A DNA stretch of 64,000 nucleotides. It comes from Vibrio penaeicida. Lineage in GTDB: Bacteria; Pseudomonadota; Gammaproteobacteria; Enterobacterales; Vibrionaceae. The stretch is from the NCBI RefSeq assembly GCF_019977755.1, contig NZ_AP025145.1, forward strand, positions 1-64,000. The letters are read 5' to 3'. The notes beneath the pieces are model-generated. The model saw nothing but the letters and a program-made list of their open reading frames with translations. It had not been told where the DNA came from and did not search any database. Positions 41,493 through 51,376 of this stretch are shown piece by piece; the first letter of the stretch is position 1; each line of letters starts with the position of its first letter. The translations under genes and the position numbers were made by a program.

Positions 41493-43361
41493 TTACTGCC
41501 CGCAAACCAGATCCCAGCTGCCATCGCTGCCAGGGACGGAATCTGTCCAATATTTGGCTTGGTAGATTTTCCCTTGGTAGACGATTTTATCGCCCGTTCC
41601 TGCATGGCTCGGGTTGCCTGCCCAATCAGTTTGTGGCCAGTTAGGGTAAACATTGATCCCAGCTGTATTACAGGTTGTGCCACCACCGCCGCCACCCGTT
41701 CCTTTAGTGAAACTAGCTTTTAGCGTCACGCCAGAGAACGCGCTGTAGCCGGTTAAGTTGATGTAGTACGTGCCAGCCTTTGGTGTGGCAAATGAGCACG
41801 ATTCGTCGTTACCGCTTTTATAAGGACGACAATCATGGCTGCTCGATGTTGGTTTGGCACCATGTTTAACGTACAGATCCACATCACCCGAACCGCCGCT
41901 GGTGGCGATGTTAAGGTTGGTTGCACCGGCAGGGACAGCCAATGTATAGGTAATGGTTTGACCTTTAGACGCTGCGATCCCAGTTACTGGTTTGCCGTTT
42001 TCCAGTTCTTTGCCTGTTGGTGGAGGCGGTGGTGGTGGCGTTATTCCTTTATCAATCACTGATAAGTTGTTGGAGGCTCGGGTGAGTTTAAGGACATCCC
42101 CAATCTGAGATGCCGACCACCAGTTCACGCCACTTGGCAGTGCGAGAGGGTTTGCATTGCGCTGCTCTCGGCTTAGGGTTTCGGCACCCGAACCAAATTG
42201 TGCGGTACGAACCTCTAATGTGTTAGGGCTAACACTTAAGACCTTGAATTGTTGAATACTGGCCAAATCAATGGTCCAGCTTTTCGGATCGTTAGCGCTT
42301 CGAGCAGGAGCACCCCAGCTGCCTTCGCCTACATAAACAGTACCGCCAGAAGTGGTTGCGGTGAAGTTAGAACCAGAAGGCTTCAATGCTTCGGTGACTT
42401 TATTAATGTGCGTATCCGATTCCACCACCAAATTCATTTTGTGTTGATAGAATAAATTTGCCCACCAAGAAACCAATATGGTGTTGTCGCGCTTACCAGA
42501 ATAATGCGGATACATCGGTTTGTGATACTGCGCCATACGCCATTTTGCAGAGCTGGCACTGGCTGCTAAATCTTGGCTTAGCCAATTGTTCATGGCTGTT
42601 GCGTAGCTAGACCAACCGCTGTCTTTAAACTGGCTATTAAGGGTATAAACACGCAGCAGTGGTGATACGTTAAACGCACCATAGGTATCTTTAGGGTTAC
42701 ACGTTTTATTGCCATCGAAATCGGCACCAAAGACTTGGCAAACAGTGCTGTAGTTGTCGTCTTCATGGTTACCGTGTGTGGGTACGAATGGGTATATACG
42801 TTTGTAGTTCACCCCGTCTATCAAATCGCTTGAAAACGTCAGTTGCCAATCTTTTAGGTATTCACGCATTTCAGAGGCGGAGTTTTGGTTGGTGTAGTCA
42901 CCGCCATGCATGATGAACAATGGGCGTACCTTCGCAACCAATTTGTTGCCAGCGCGGCGATTTGTCCAACCTGTGCGTGTATCGCCTCCAGCAATTGCGA
43001 CAAACGGAGAGTTGTCTGTTGGGGCGGTTTTGAACCAAAGGCGATCGCCACACCCTGCGTCGTCACACACTCGATAGTAAACCGGAGAGTTGGCTGGTAA
43101 ACCACTTAACTGCACAAAGCTGCTTTTCAGTGAGTTAGCGAACGTATGGCTAAAAGACACATTGGCTTTTTTCCACTGCTGCTCGCTGGTGGTGAATCCA
43201 TATTTTACGTGGTGATTCGCGCTTGTTGTCGGGGAAAACCCAATCGTGGCTTTTGATGATGGCGACCCATCCCAAACCAAACGGTGGTATTCACTTCCAG
43301 CGAAGCTTTGACAAGCCATAGCGGATAATCCGATCAGAATGCTTGTTCTGAGGTAATTCAT
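41493..43361 (-). CDS. Secreted metallophosphatase with PPC and chitin-type binding modules
   Basis: A 622-residue exported enzyme; the signal peptide ends near residue 21 (QSFA). Order of domains: purple-acid-phosphatase-like Fn3 domain (about 25-112), metallophosphoesterase domain (118-345) with GGD at 125-127, GGD at 153-155 and GNHE at 197-200 as metal ligands, a Pro-rich linker (seven Pro), a bacterial pre-peptidase C-terminal domain (about 450-540), a Gly linker and a C-terminal CBM5/12 chitin-binding module ending in DLVCGQ. The final GHxH motif appears as SDTHIN, with one His lost. It probably releases phosphate from extracellular organic phosphate while attached to chitin or another glycan. 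Fifteen bases follow the DUF1566 gene, making it third in an operon. Confidence 0.88.
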   Translation of the reverse strand: MNYLRTSILIGLSAMACQSFAGSEYHRLVWDGSPSSKATIGFSPTTSANHHVKYGFTTSEQQWKKANVSFSHTFANSLKSSFVQLSGLPANSPVYYRVCDDAGCGDRLWFKTAPTDNSPFVAIAGGDTRTGWTNRRAGNKLVAKVRPLFIMHGGDYTNQNSASEMREYLKDWQLTFSSDLIDGVNYKRIYPFVPTHGNHEDDNYSTVCQVFGADFDGNKTCNPKDTYGAFNVSPLLRVYTLNSQFKDSGWSSYATAMNNWLSQDLAASASSAKWRMAQYHKPMYPHYSGKRDNTILVSWWANLFYQHKMNLVVESDTHINKVTEALKPSGSNFTATTSGGTVYVGEGSWGAPARSANDPKSWTIDLASIQQFKVLSVSPNTLEVRTAQFGSGAETLSREQRNANPLALPSGVNWWSASQIGDVLKLTRASNNLSVIDKGITPPPPPPPTGKELENGKPVTGIAASKGQTITYTLAVPAGATNLNIATSGGSGDVDLYVKHGAKPTSSSHDCRPYKSGNDESCSFATPKAGTYYINLTGYSAFSGVTLKASFTKGTGGGGGGTTCNTAGINVYPNWPQTDWAGNPSHAGTGDKIVYQGKIYQAKYWTDSVPGSDGSWDLVCGQ

Positions 43362-43375
43362 TTTTTAGTCCTTTA

Positions 43376-44053
43376 TTATTCATTACTTCTTTGATTAATT
43401 GACGTTAATGTCATCTGCGAGGTATGCCCCTCGCGGTGTGGCTTGGAAACCAACACCACAAAGGCAGCATTGCGATAAGGCAAAGGGTTCTCTTTACCTT
43501 CAAAAAGGTTGAAAGCCAGTGCTCCGTGTTTTAAATGGCGGTACTGTTGGTCTAGCGATTTATTGGCACTTATCGTCCAATAATCGCTGTTTTTAATACG
43601 TGGGAAGAAGTCTGTGGCGATCTGAGCCTGATTTGGTCTGTCGTTGTTTTGCAGCAGCGAAACCAATTCCTTTGGTGTGGGTAGTCGCCAGTTATGATTG
43701 CCGCATAACCCTTGTGAATTGGTTCGTTTGATCAGCTCTTGGGTGTCGCATCGCCCGTCTTGATAGAAGCAATCCCCTTTATCGGGTGCACCTAATTGTC
43801 CATTGAACCAAGAGTATGTCCAGTCAGCATCGTGAATGGATTCGTCATCGGTTTTGACTTCCCATAGCAATCCTGTTTTTTCGTCGGCGACACACGCCCA
43901 AGGACCTTGCCAAGGCATCAAATGCTCACCTGTGTGAGTGACTTTCACGTAGCGGGGGTGCTCCAGTTGAACGGGCAGTATGTTGAAGCTGACGTAGCTA
44001 TAAATCGACGTTGCGGCAATCATGAGGAGCGTAGCCAATATTCTTAACTTCAT
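43376..44053 (-). CDS. Exported DUF1566 (Lcl C-terminal) protein
   Basis: A 225-residue protein with an N-terminal signal or anchor (about 4-22) and a DUF1566 domain. ADEKTGLLWEVK (about 56-67), NWRLPTPKELVSLL (119-132) and DYWTIS are the family motifs. DUF1566 domains have a C-type-lectin-like fold and occur in cell-surface proteins of unclear function. Cys residues in GPWACVAD, KGDCFYQDGRC and GLCGNHNW suggest disulphides. Its ATG overlaps the stop codon of the upstream cytochrome gene by four bases, so it is coupled to it; an upstream in-frame Met inside that gene was rejected. Confidence 0.85.
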   Translation of the reverse strand: MKLRILATLLMIAATSIYSYVSFNILPVQLEHPRYVKVTHTGEHLMPWQGPWACVADEKTGLLWEVKTDDESIHDADWTYSWFNGQLGAPDKGDCFYQDGRCDTQELIKRTNSQGLCGNHNWRLPTPKELVSLLQNNDRPNQAQIATDFFPRIKNSDYWTISANKSLDQQYRHLKHGALAFNLFEGKENPLPYRNAAFVVLVSKPHREGHTSQMTLTSINQRSNE

Positions 44054-45570
44054 TGCACGTACTCCAGTTGTATGGGGCGATGGTGGCGCGTATGGGCGAT
44101 TTGGGAGTGATCGAAGGCGGAAACCCATATACAGGTGCCATCTTCCAAGGCAACGTCGTGCTCTGAGCCTGTGTCGTGTTTACGGGAGACTTCTAGTGTC
44201 CAATATCCGTTTTCCCACTTTCCTCTTGCGCGGACATTGGCTCTATCCCCTTCAAACTGGTTAGAGCGGTATAAAACCGAGGGCAACTCGCTGCCTTCAG
44301 GTAAAGTGTCGTACGTTTTTTGATAGGGCTGACTCCCAAACCAAGCGAGAGGTCGTGTGACCAATGAAGCTTCTGTTGGGAGTCGTTTGGGAGTGACAGA
44401 ATGGGGGGAGTACCATTTCCAATTCATTTTGTATCCGCCACTGTCTTTGCCGTCAGCAAGGTAGCCTGCGGTGTATCGGCGTTCACCAAATCGAGGTGTA
44501 CTGGCAGGACCAAAGAAATTATCGTCTGCTTGAAACATATCGTTGGTGCGAACGGCTTTCCAATGCCACAAATCGCGGATCCTATTATCCATGCTGGCGT
44601 GGTAGCCCTTACCGTGCCAGTTTTCAGGTTTGCCTTTAAACGGCTTGCGCCCAAGATATGCTGTGCCATCCGCACCGTAGCCACAGGTACTGGAAATCAT
44701 GACAGCGAATTTGTCTTCGTAGTAGGTTGTTTCATCAAAATGGTGGAACCCGTTTTGCCTAACCACCCACTTGCCGTTTTGCTTAAATAAGGGCAGATGA
44801 GCAAGGCTTTTGGTGGCGTCTTTCCAGCGGAATAAAAAGTAAGTTTCAAATTGGTTGGCTGCGGCTTTTATCGAAACCGTTGTTTGCCCATCAATGAAAT
44901 TGGCACCTCCCGTTGTGAGAACGGAGATTTCTTTTGCCTCTTGCCAAAAAGCTTCACTCGATTCTCCATCTACATTAACTAGGGTATCGATGCTTATTTT
45001 TTTTACTGTTAGAGGAAGCTGGCTGCCGGAATACATAAATGCCCATCCAGCCCCTGCGGTACCCAATGACAGAAGCAGCGTAAATGAGAGTCGAGCTTGT
45101 TTTAACGTTCGAAAAGGCACCACCATTTTGAGCACATTTGCCCCATATTGAATGATGTAGACCAGGCTATGCAGTATCAAAAAAAACAACATGCCAATGG
45201 CAGACCAAAAGTGCCAAGCCTGAAAGTTCAGGAATTCAAGCTGCCACCAATAGAGTGCGCCTGAAACCAGAGCCGAAAGCGTAATGACATAGCCCAAGTA
45301 TTGAACCCAGAGGTGGTATGAAGAGGGTGTTTTGGTCGCCCGTTTCTTGCGGCGTAAAACATAAAAAACGTAACCCAATGCGCTAGAAAAAAGGACGATA
45401 CCACTTATGTAATGAAGATCATGCAGGTTGCCCTGAGGCAATATGGGGGAAAGCCAATATAAGGTTCGATCCGAGACCAAATGAATCCTCAAACCCGTGA
45501 GTAAATTAATGAGAGCAGAAATAGAGACAAGTAAGTGGAGAAGAATAAAGTTGAAACGCTTGGGGGTCAT
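44050..45570 (-). CDS. Cytochrome b561-type membrane domain fused to ethylbenzene-dehydrogenase-like haem domain
   Basis: A 506-residue protein. The N-terminal part has four b561-like membrane helices (about 5-27, 50-73, 88-110, 117-143) with candidate haem His residues in LLHLLV, LHDLHYISG and HFWSAIG/LHSLVYI, then a fifth helix near 160-182. The rest (about 190-505) is periplasmic and resembles the EB_dh (PF09459) haem-binding subunit of ethylbenzene and DMSO-type dehydrogenases (VNVDGESSEAFWQEAKEI; YYEDKFAVMISS; DLWHWKA). This suggests electron transfer between the quinone pool and a periplasmic partner. First gene of a three-gene operon with a DUF1566 protein and a secreted phosphatase. 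The start is MTPKRF at 45570; the longer reading lacks a ribosome binding site. Confidence 0.8.
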   Translation of the reverse strand: MTPKRFNFILLHLLVSISALINLLTGLRIHLVSDRTLYWLSPILPQGNLHDLHYISGIVLFSSALGYVFYVLRRKKRATKTPSSYHLWVQYLGYVITLSALVSGALYWWQLEFLNFQAWHFWSAIGMLFFLILHSLVYIIQYGANVLKMVVPFRTLKQARLSFTLLLSLGTAGAGWAFMYSGSQLPLTVKKISIDTLVNVDGESSEAFWQEAKEISVLTTGGANFIDGQTTVSIKAAANQFETYFLFRWKDATKSLAHLPLFKQNGKWVVRQNGFHHFDETTYYEDKFAVMISSTCGYGADGTAYLGRKPFKGKPENWHGKGYHASMDNRIRDLWHWKAVRTNDMFQADDNFFGPASTPRFGERRYTAGYLADGKDSGGYKMNWKWYSPHSVTPKRLPTEASLVTRPLAWFGSQPYQKTYDTLPEGSELPSVLYRSNQFEGDRANVRARGKWENGYWTLEVSRKHDTGSEHDVALEDGTCIWVSAFDHSQIAHTRHHRPIQLEYVQ

Positions 45571-45757
45571 GTTCAGTTCAGTGCAAAAGCCAATCAAATG
45601 AGTAAGGTTTGATGGTAGAAGCTAGAGAACGAATTACTATTTAAACTCCGTGAAAATTCCGTTACTTACTAAATTGGTTCTATTTTTGTTATGCAACAAA
45701 GTGTATTTTTCAGTAATTATTTGTCACAGGTAACGTAAGTCGAATTCTCATTTTTGA

Positions 45758-46198
45758 TTAGAAAGTCATTTGATAGTATTGCAGCTCGAGTAAACGATCT
45801 CTGAGCAACTTAGCCTTAAATTGGCCGCGGTCAATCGCAGAGGACGTGCCAAAATTGTCTTTTGACCATACCTCCTCAATGAAGGTGAATTGTGAATTTA
45901 GAAAGACTTCCCATGCACCATGTGACGTCTGAAAAGTATCTCTTTCTGTTTCTGTAAGCTTCAGAGCAATATCTTCGTAAGTGCTTTTAATTTCTCTTGA
46001 AAGAAATTGATGGTACTCCGTGTATGCTAAAAGCGTAGAGCGGTATCCTGTTGCGTTGTTTATTTTCTCTATATAAACAACCGAATTTGAGTCCAATTCT
46101 TCCGCTTTGTTTACCCCGTCTGGATTATCGATAGCCCACGAGCAAAACGAAAGAAAAAGTGCAGAACCGAATACTACTGTTTTTAAAGTTTTTACCAT
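45758..46198 (-). CDS. Exported LprI/DUF1311-like protein
   Basis: A 146-residue exported protein; the signal peptide MVKTLKTVVFGSALFLSFCS is cleaved near WA at 22. The mature helical region (LSREIKSTYEDIALKLTETE followed by RDTFQTSHGAWEVF) resembles the LprI N-terminal/DUF1311 domain, whose members are small periplasmic or surface helical proteins, one of them a lysozyme inhibitor. The Cys residues usual in that family are absent from the mature part, so the call is tentative. AAGGAG lies seven bases before the ATG. Confidence 0.6.
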   Translation of the reverse strand: MVKTLKTVVFGSALFLSFCSWAIDNPDGVNKAEELDSNSVVYIEKINNATGYRSTLLAYTEYHQFLSREIKSTYEDIALKLTETERDTFQTSHGAWEVFLNSQFTFIEEVWSKDNFGTSSAIDRGQFKAKLLRDRLLELQYYQMTF

Positions 46199-46332
46199 AT
46201 TGAATGCTCCTTTTCTGCCGGAATTTGATAACGAAACAGCTATCTTGGCGGGAGCTTGTATTTCAATAAACATTACGGTTTAAAAAAGAGCGAGATTTAC
46301 AAGGCATGTCTAGATTCTTCGGTGACTGAAGT

Positions 46333-46357
46333 AAAAAAGCCAGCATTGGTTGCTGGC
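46333..46357 (-). terminator. Terminator of the hypothetical gene at 46365
   Basis: A GCCAGCA/TGCTGGC stem with a five-base loop is followed on the minus strand by six T residues, just after the stop codon of the 116-residue gene. Confidence 0.8.
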
Positions 46358-46364
46358 ATGGGGT

Positions 46365-46715
46365 TTAATCACTGATCTTTATGGTTCTCACATTCCTTTC
46401 TATGGCGCTTTGTTTCCATTTTTCCCAATTTCGCCAATCTGCTTCAAATTTGATGAAAACACGACCTTTTTCATCAAATTCCAAGCCAGAATCTTCGAGG
46501 GCTATATATGGGATAACTCCGGTAAACATCCATTTATCTTTTAACAGCTTTACTTTACAAGCGGATACTCTCAATGCCGGAAGTGCTGGATACTGGCGTA
46601 CCCACTGCTGCCAAGCATAAAGTGACTCATTATAAAACCAGACAAATGTGCCTTCTTTGATTCCAACTATATATCCTGGGGTGCGAGCAAAACGAGCTTT
46701 ATCAATCAGTTTCAT
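46365..46715 (-). CDS. Hypothetical protein, 116 residues
   Basis: A basic, Trp-rich soluble protein (AWQQWVRQYP, DWRNWEKWKQ) that I do not recognise. No signal peptide or membrane segment. It has its own clear terminator and a GAGGATGAG ribosome binding site before the ATG, which support it as a real monocistronic gene. Function unknown. Confidence 0.7.
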   Translation of the reverse strand: MKLIDKARFARTPGYIVGIKEGTFVWFYNESLYAWQQWVRQYPALPALRVSACKVKLLKDKWMFTGVIPYIALEDSGLEFDEKGRVFIKFEADWRNWEKWKQSAIERNVRTIKISD

Positions 46716-47578
46716 CTCATCCTCTTACGGCGTTTATACGCCAATTACAGCAAGTTAAATTTGTTACCAACTGGATGGAGGAGGTGTTATCCCGCTATTT
46801 TTATTTTGCGGTTTGTTTTTAATATCTAAGCAGCATCAGGCTAAGGTTTTCCTTCGCTCTTATGGCTGTTCAGTGCTTTCTATTAGACGGATTAAAAATG
46901 CTGTAACAATAGAGTTATCAAAAGTGAGACTGTTATGACGAACACTTTATAAAAGCGGGTTTGAAGTGAATACCCCTGTCAGAATTTGAATGCGTACTAT
47001 TAATTTTTGTGAAACCTGCAAAATGCCAGTTTAATTATTAAGTTGCATTTTTGTGACAGTAATTCAAGAGAGTTTTGGATACGCAAATATAAATATCTAA
47101 AAATAGGAACGAGTTAGAGATTTTCACTAATTTTGACAGGAAATGCCCTTAGATATGAAACGGAATTCGAATTTATATTGATATGATTCGCATTATTGAT
47201 TGAGTACCAGATTCTGGTATTCCATTTTTGATTATTTGATACGGTTTTTTTATGCGCTTGCTGATATTTTCTTGATGTGAGCCGAAAACTTAATAATTTA
47301 CCGTTACATATAATTGTTCAGTTTCGTACTAAACCCACTGTGGCTAAATGGCTCAAGGTCTTTGTTTAACCTCTTTGGTTGTTCAATATATCTACTTGAG
47401 TTATAGCTAAATAGAAAAGAAACGTTTGCGTAATATATACCTAAGTAAATTCAAGTTACTGGGCTTTGGACCAAATGCTCTATTTGAGCGTAGAAGTCAC
47501 TTGAGTGGAAAAAGCGGGGACACATCGCAGTGGGTAGCAATGTCGGCGTCATAACAAATTTAACTCTCTAGGCTTTAG
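46716..47578. other. Long intergenic region, no gene seen
   Basis: About 860 bp between the hypothetical gene and the EAL gene. I find no credible coding frame or RNA gene. Near 47437-47475 the sequence ATACCTAAGTAAATTCAAG resembles the outer end of the 264-bp repeat element, possibly a decayed copy. Confidence 0.4.
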
Positions 47579-48382
47579 ATGAAGGTAACTTACAACACTG
47601 TAGATGATCCAGTTCAAGAACTGGTTGAGATTGATCCTGATGGATGGGCGTTCATTAAATACGATGGCTTTATTTTTAAAGGGGTGTATCAGCCTATTTT
47701 TGACAGAGCTGGGTGCATTGTCGCCTATGAAGGTCTCGCTCGAATAACAGATATGGACGGGGCAGTAATTAGCCCTGAAGAATATCTAAAACCTATTCGA
47801 CAAAATCACAAAAGCTTGATGCTGTTTTTTCTGATTACAGGCAAAGTCCACTTTATCAATTTCTCAAAGTTTTCTTCGGGAAGCGTCTCTCTTTTCGTTA
47901 ACGCGCCTCCCTGTGTGTTTAATACATTAGGGAATATATCTGGCGCAATCGAACAATTACTTATTCGCTTAAAAATGTTGGGTATTCCACGAGAGAATGT
48001 GGTGTATGAAATAATGGAAGACAGCAACTCAGAAATGTCTTTAATGGCACAAGGTATTGAAAACTTAAAACAAGTTAATATCCGTGTTGCGTTAGACGAT
48101 TTTGGTTCAATGCATTGTGACATGACAAGGGTGAAACGACACCAAGTAGACATTGTGAAAATCGACAAAACACTCATTCAAAATGCCGAAGAAAACAAAG
48201 CACAGCTTTTCGAGGTGATAGAATATTGCCGCTCGAAAAATATCAAGATTGTGGCAGAAGGGATTGAAACACATGAACAAAAAGCACGGATGATGGAATT
48301 AGGGGTCGATTTCTTTCAAGGGTACTTTATGGGTAGACCCACTCCCGCTAAAACCATTAACATGGCACTTCTTACAGACTGA
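47579..48382 (+). CDS. EAL-domain c-di-GMP phosphodiesterase
   Basis: A 267-residue stand-alone EAL domain without membrane or sensor domains, hydrolysing c-di-GMP to pGpG. The signature is EGL at 51-53 in place of EAL. Other expected residues are present: Asn108 (FVNAPP), Glu144 (YEIMED), Asp173-Asp174 (ALDDFGS), Lys194 (VKIDK), Glu227 and Glu230 (AEGIET) and Gln247 (FFQGYFMGRP), so activity is likely. The ribosome binding site is weak. Followed six bases later by the DUF3088 gene. Confidence 0.9.
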   Translation: MKVTYNTVDDPVQELVEIDPDGWAFIKYDGFIFKGVYQPIFDRAGCIVAYEGLARITDMDGAVISPEEYLKPIRQNHKSLMLFFLITGKVHFINFSKFSSGSVSLFVNAPPCVFNTLGNISGAIEQLLIRLKMLGIPRENVVYEIMEDSNSEMSLMAQGIENLKQVNIRVALDDFGSMHCDMTRVKRHQVDIVKIDKTLIQNAEENKAQLFEVIEYCRSKNIKIVAEGIETHEQKARMMELGVDFFQGYFMGRPTPAKTINMALLTD

Positions 48383-48387
48383 GTTGA

Positions 48388-48690
48388 ATGTACATGAAGC
48401 CTATTTTATTTGTGTTGAAAATGCCGTTCCAAGATGAAGGGGAGAGCTGGATTTGCTCTCATTGCGCATTGATTGAAGGAGCGATTCAAGTCAACCAAAG
48501 TTGGGAAGATCACATTGATATACGAAGAATAGATTTTCCTAAACCGAGAAGGGAAGTAGTCGAGCTAATCGGTGAAGATAAGCAGTGGTTGCCAGTGCTT
48601 ATCTTAGAAGACAACGTGACCCTAACCGACCCGATTGAAATCATCAATTATCTTGCAAGCACCTTCGGCGGAGCCAAAGTACACCCTTAA
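48388..48690 (+). CDS. DUF3088 protein
   Basis: A 100-residue protein matching DUF3088: a thioredoxin-fold-like start ILFVLKMPFQDEGESWICSHCALIEGAI with a CxxC (Cys28-x-x-Cys31, counted from the first Met), the central IRRIDFPKPRREVVELIG, and WLPVLILEDNVTLTDPIEIINYLA. The pattern resembles the N-terminal glutaredoxin/GST-like half domain. Function unknown. Start at 48388, or two codons later at 48394. Lies six bases after the EAL gene and before the Fur box of the suf operon. Confidence 0.82.
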   Translation: MYMKPILFVLKMPFQDEGESWICSHCALIEGAIQVNQSWEDHIDIRRIDFPKPRREVVELIGEDKQWLPVLILEDNVTLTDPIEIINYLASTFGGAKVHP

Positions 48691-48719
48691 CCCTTTTTTG
48701 CGTAAGGTTGACCTACTAA

Positions 48720-48734
48720 TGATAATCATTATCA
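48720..48734. promoter_or_regulatory. Fur box of the suf operon
   Basis: TGATAATCATTATCA is a perfect 7-1-7 Fur palindrome, ending 32 bases before the sufA start codon. It implies repression of the suf operon when iron is plentiful, as known for E. coli suf. Confidence 0.9.
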
Positions 48735-48766
48735 TGTGCACATCTTTACTACGATAAGGTGTGGTT

Positions 48767-49153
48767 ATGGCATCTCATACCGGAGAATCCGTTAATACTG
48801 ACGGAGCAGAGTCGTTCTCAATCGAGGACGCCCAATGGCAAGGTATTACATTAACACCCGCAGCAGCTAAACGTGTACAGCAGCTTTCAACTGATGGAAA
48901 AGCAATTCATTTGTCGGTGAAATCTTCTGGTTGCACTGGCTACGCGTACGTTCTCGATCAAATCGATGAACCTCAGCATGGTGACCTTTCTTTTGAATCT
49001 AATGGTGCAACTCTATTTGTTGCGCTTACTGCGATGCCATTCCTTGATGGCACTGAAGTGGACTACGTCCGCGAAGGGCTGAATCAGACCTTTACCTACA
49101 AAAATCCTAACGTCAAAGCCGAGTGTGGCTGTGGTGAGAGCTTTGGTATTTAG
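48767..49153 (+). CDS. sufA: Fe-S carrier protein SufA
   Basis: A 128-residue A-type iron-sulphur carrier. Three conserved Cys are visible: Cys64 in KSSGCTGYAYVLD, and the C-terminal pair in ECGCGESFGI (Cys122, Cys124). It has a longer acidic N-terminus than IscA, as usual for SufA. It receives clusters from SufBC2D and passes them to apoproteins. First gene of the suf operon, right behind a perfect Fur box. ATG 48767 has AAGG seven bases upstream; the in-frame GTG at 48761 overlaps that site. Confidence 0.95.
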   Translation: MASHTGESVNTDGAESFSIEDAQWQGITLTPAAAKRVQQLSTDGKAIHLSVKSSGCTGYAYVLDQIDEPQHGDLSFESNGATLFVALTAMPFLDGTEVDYVREGLNQTFTYKNPNVKAECGCGESFGI

Positions 49154-49156
49154 CAA

Positions 49157-50623
49157 ATGACTGCAATTGAAATTCAGCCTGAAGTCCAAGAGGCGATGAA
49201 TAAGGAAGGATACAAAGAAGGGTTTTATACTCAGCTTGATAACGACACCTTAGAAAAAGGCATTAATGAGGAAGTGGTACGTGCCATTTCAGCCAAAAGG
49301 AATGAACCGGATTGGATGCTAGAATTCCGTCTGGAAGCATACCGACTTTGGAAAGACATGGAAGAGCCTCATTGGCTGAAAGCGGAATACCCATCCCTGG
49401 ATTACCAAAACTACAGCTATTACTCCGCACCAAGCTGTGGCAAATGTGAAGGAAGCGATCTTGAATCTGACGGTTCGAATGAATTTCTGACCAAAGAAGT
49501 GGAAGACGCGTTTGACCAACTAGGTGTGCCTGTTCGTGAAGGTTCTGAAGTGGCCGTTGATGCCATTTTCGATTCCGTTTCAGTGACCACAACTTACCGT
49601 GATGAGCTGAAAGAGCAGGGCATTATATTCTGTTCGTTCAGTGAAGCGATTCACGACTATCCAGAATTGGTCCGCAAGTATTTAGGTACGGTTGTTCCTC
49701 CAAAAGACAACTTTTTTGCAGCGTTGAATGCTGCCGTTGCATCTGACGGATCGTTTGTCTACATTCCGCCTGGTGTGCGTTGCCCTCGTGAATTATCGAC
49801 CTATTTTCGAATTAACCAAGCAAAGACTGGTCAGTTCGAGCGTACAATTCTAGTGGCGGATGAAGGCGCGTACGTGAGCTACATCGAAGGGTGTTCTGCA
49901 CCAGTTCGAGATACCTACCAGCTGCATGCTGCGGTAGTAGAAGTCATTATCCACAAAGATGCGGAAGTAAAATACTCAACGGTTCAGAACTGGTTCTCTG
50001 GCGTTGAAGGTACCAAAGGTGGAATCTTGAACTTCGTGACCAAGCGTGCTGTGTGTGAAGGCGCAAACAGCAAAATGTCTTGGACGCAGTCAGAGACGGG
50101 TTCTGCGATTACTTGGAAATACCCAAGCGTTATCCTTAAGGGTGATAACTCTGTCGGTGAGTTTTTCTCGGTTGCATTGACTAATGGCGACCAAAAAGCC
50201 GACACCGGTACCAAGATGATCCACATTGGTAAGAACACCAAGTCGACCATCATCTCTAAAGGTATCTCTGCGGGTAAGAGTGAAAACAGCTACCGCGGGT
50301 TGGTGAAAGTATTGCCAAGTGCGGAAGGCGCTCGAAACTTTACCCAGTGTGATTCAATGCTTATCGGTGCTGATTGTGGTGCGCATACGTTCCCTTACGT
50401 AGAAGTGAAAAATTCTACTGCACAGGTTGAGCATGAAGCGACGACGTCTCGAATCGGTGAAGATCAGCTCTTCTACTGCGTTCAACGTGGTATCAGTGAA
50501 GACGATGCTATTTCGATGATCGTTAACGGCTTCTGCAAAGATGTATTCTCTGAGTTGCCGCTCGAATTCGCTATTGAAGCACAAAAACTCCTTTCCATCA
50601 GTTTAGAACACAGCGTGGGCTAA
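49157..50623 (+). CDS. sufB: Fe-S cluster scaffold subunit SufB
   Basis: A 488-residue core subunit of the SufBC2D scaffold on which clusters are assembled. The N-terminal [20 protein letters not shown], the insert [27 protein letters not shown] and the C-terminal beta-helix motif [20 protein letters not shown] are characteristic. Cys and Glu residues in the beta-helix include the cluster-assembly Cys within [13 protein letters not shown]. Starts three bases after sufA. Confidence 0.97.
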   Translation: MTAIEIQPEVQEAMNKEGYKEGFYTQLDNDTLEKGINEEVVRAISAKRNEPDWMLEFRLEAYRLWKDMEEPHWLKAEYPSLDYQNYSYYSAPSCGKCEGSDLESDGSNEFLTKEVEDAFDQLGVPVREGSEVAVDAIFDSVSVTTTYRDELKEQGIIFCSFSEAIHDYPELVRKYLGTVVPPKDNFFAALNAAVASDGSFVYIPPGVRCPRELSTYFRINQAKTGQFERTILVADEGAYVSYIEGCSAPVRDTYQLHAAVVEVIIHKDAEVKYSTVQNWFSGVEGTKGGILNFVTKRAVCEGANSKMSWTQSETGSAITWKYPSVILKGDNSVGEFFSVALTNGDQKADTGTKMIHIGKNTKSTIISKGISAGKSENSYRGLVKVLPSAEGARNFTQCDSMLIGADCGAHTFPYVEVKNSTAQVEHEATTSRIGEDQLFYCVQRGISEDDAISMIVNGFCKDVFSELPLEFAIEAQKLLSISLEHSVG

Positions 50624-50629
50624 CCCAGT

Positions 50630-51376
50630 ATGTTAGAAATTAAAGATTTAAAAGCCAGTGTTGAGGATAACCAAATCCTTAACGGTATTAACCTATCCAT
50701 CAAGCCAGGCGAAGTACACGCCATTATGGGACCAAACGGTTCAGGCAAAAGTACGTTGTCTTCTACGCTGGCTGGTAAAGACGATTACGAAATCACGGAT
50801 GGTGAAATCCTGTTCAAAGGCAAAGATCTAGCGGATCTTGATCCCGATGAGCGCGCTGGTGAAGGTGTATTCCTTGCATTCCAATACCCAGTAGAAATCC
50901 CTGGCGTGAGCAACAAGTTGTTCCTGAAAACTGCACTGAATGGCATCCGTGATTACCGTGGTGAGCCTGAACTGGACCGCTTCGATTTTGAAGACCTACT
51001 AGAAGAAAAAGCGGACTTGCTGAAAATGCCTGTCGATCTGCTTAACCGTTCTGTAAACGAAGGGTTTTCTGGCGGCGAGAAAAAACGCAACGACATCCTA
51101 CAAATGGCAGTACTAGAGCCACAGCTTTGTATTCTTGATGAGACAGACTCGGGTCTAGATATTGATGCACTTAAAGCGGTATCGGATGGTGTGAATGCAT
51201 TGCGCGACGGCAACCGTTCTTTCATCGTGGTGACTCACTATCAGCGTATTCTTGATTACATCAAACCTGACTTTGTTCACGTTCTGTACAAAGGCAAAAT
51301 TGTGAAATCTGGCGATCACACCTTGGCGAAAGAGTTAGAGGACAAAGGTTATGGTTGGATTATCGGAGAAGAGTAG
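50630..51376 (+). CDS. sufC: Suf scaffold ATPase SufC
   Basis: A 248-residue ABC-type ATPase, soluble, which drives conformational change of SufBC2D. Walker [10 protein letters not shown] near 34-42, signature FSGGEKKR, Walker [12 protein letters not shown] and H-loop VVTHY are present. Starts six bases after sufB. The last 26 bases overlap sufD, the same overlap arrangement as in E. coli. Confidence 0.97.
   Translation: MLEIKDLKASVEDNQILNGINLSIKPGEVHAIMGPNGSGKSTLSSTLAGKDDYEITDGEILFKGKDLADLDPDERAGEGVFLAFQYPVEIPGVSNKLFLKTALNGIRDYRGEPELDRFDFEDLLEEKADLLKMPVDLLNRSVNEGFSGGEKKRNDILQMAVLEPQLCILDETDSGLDIDALKAVSDGVNALRDGNRSFIVVTHYQRILDYIKPDFVHVLYKGKIVKSGDHTLAKELEDKGYGWIIGEE

Noticed and set aside
47160..47200. 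Fur-like sequence upstream of the EAL gene (TGATATGATTCGCATTATTG)
   Set aside because: Several mismatches to the 7-1-7 consensus and nearly 400 bp from the gene.
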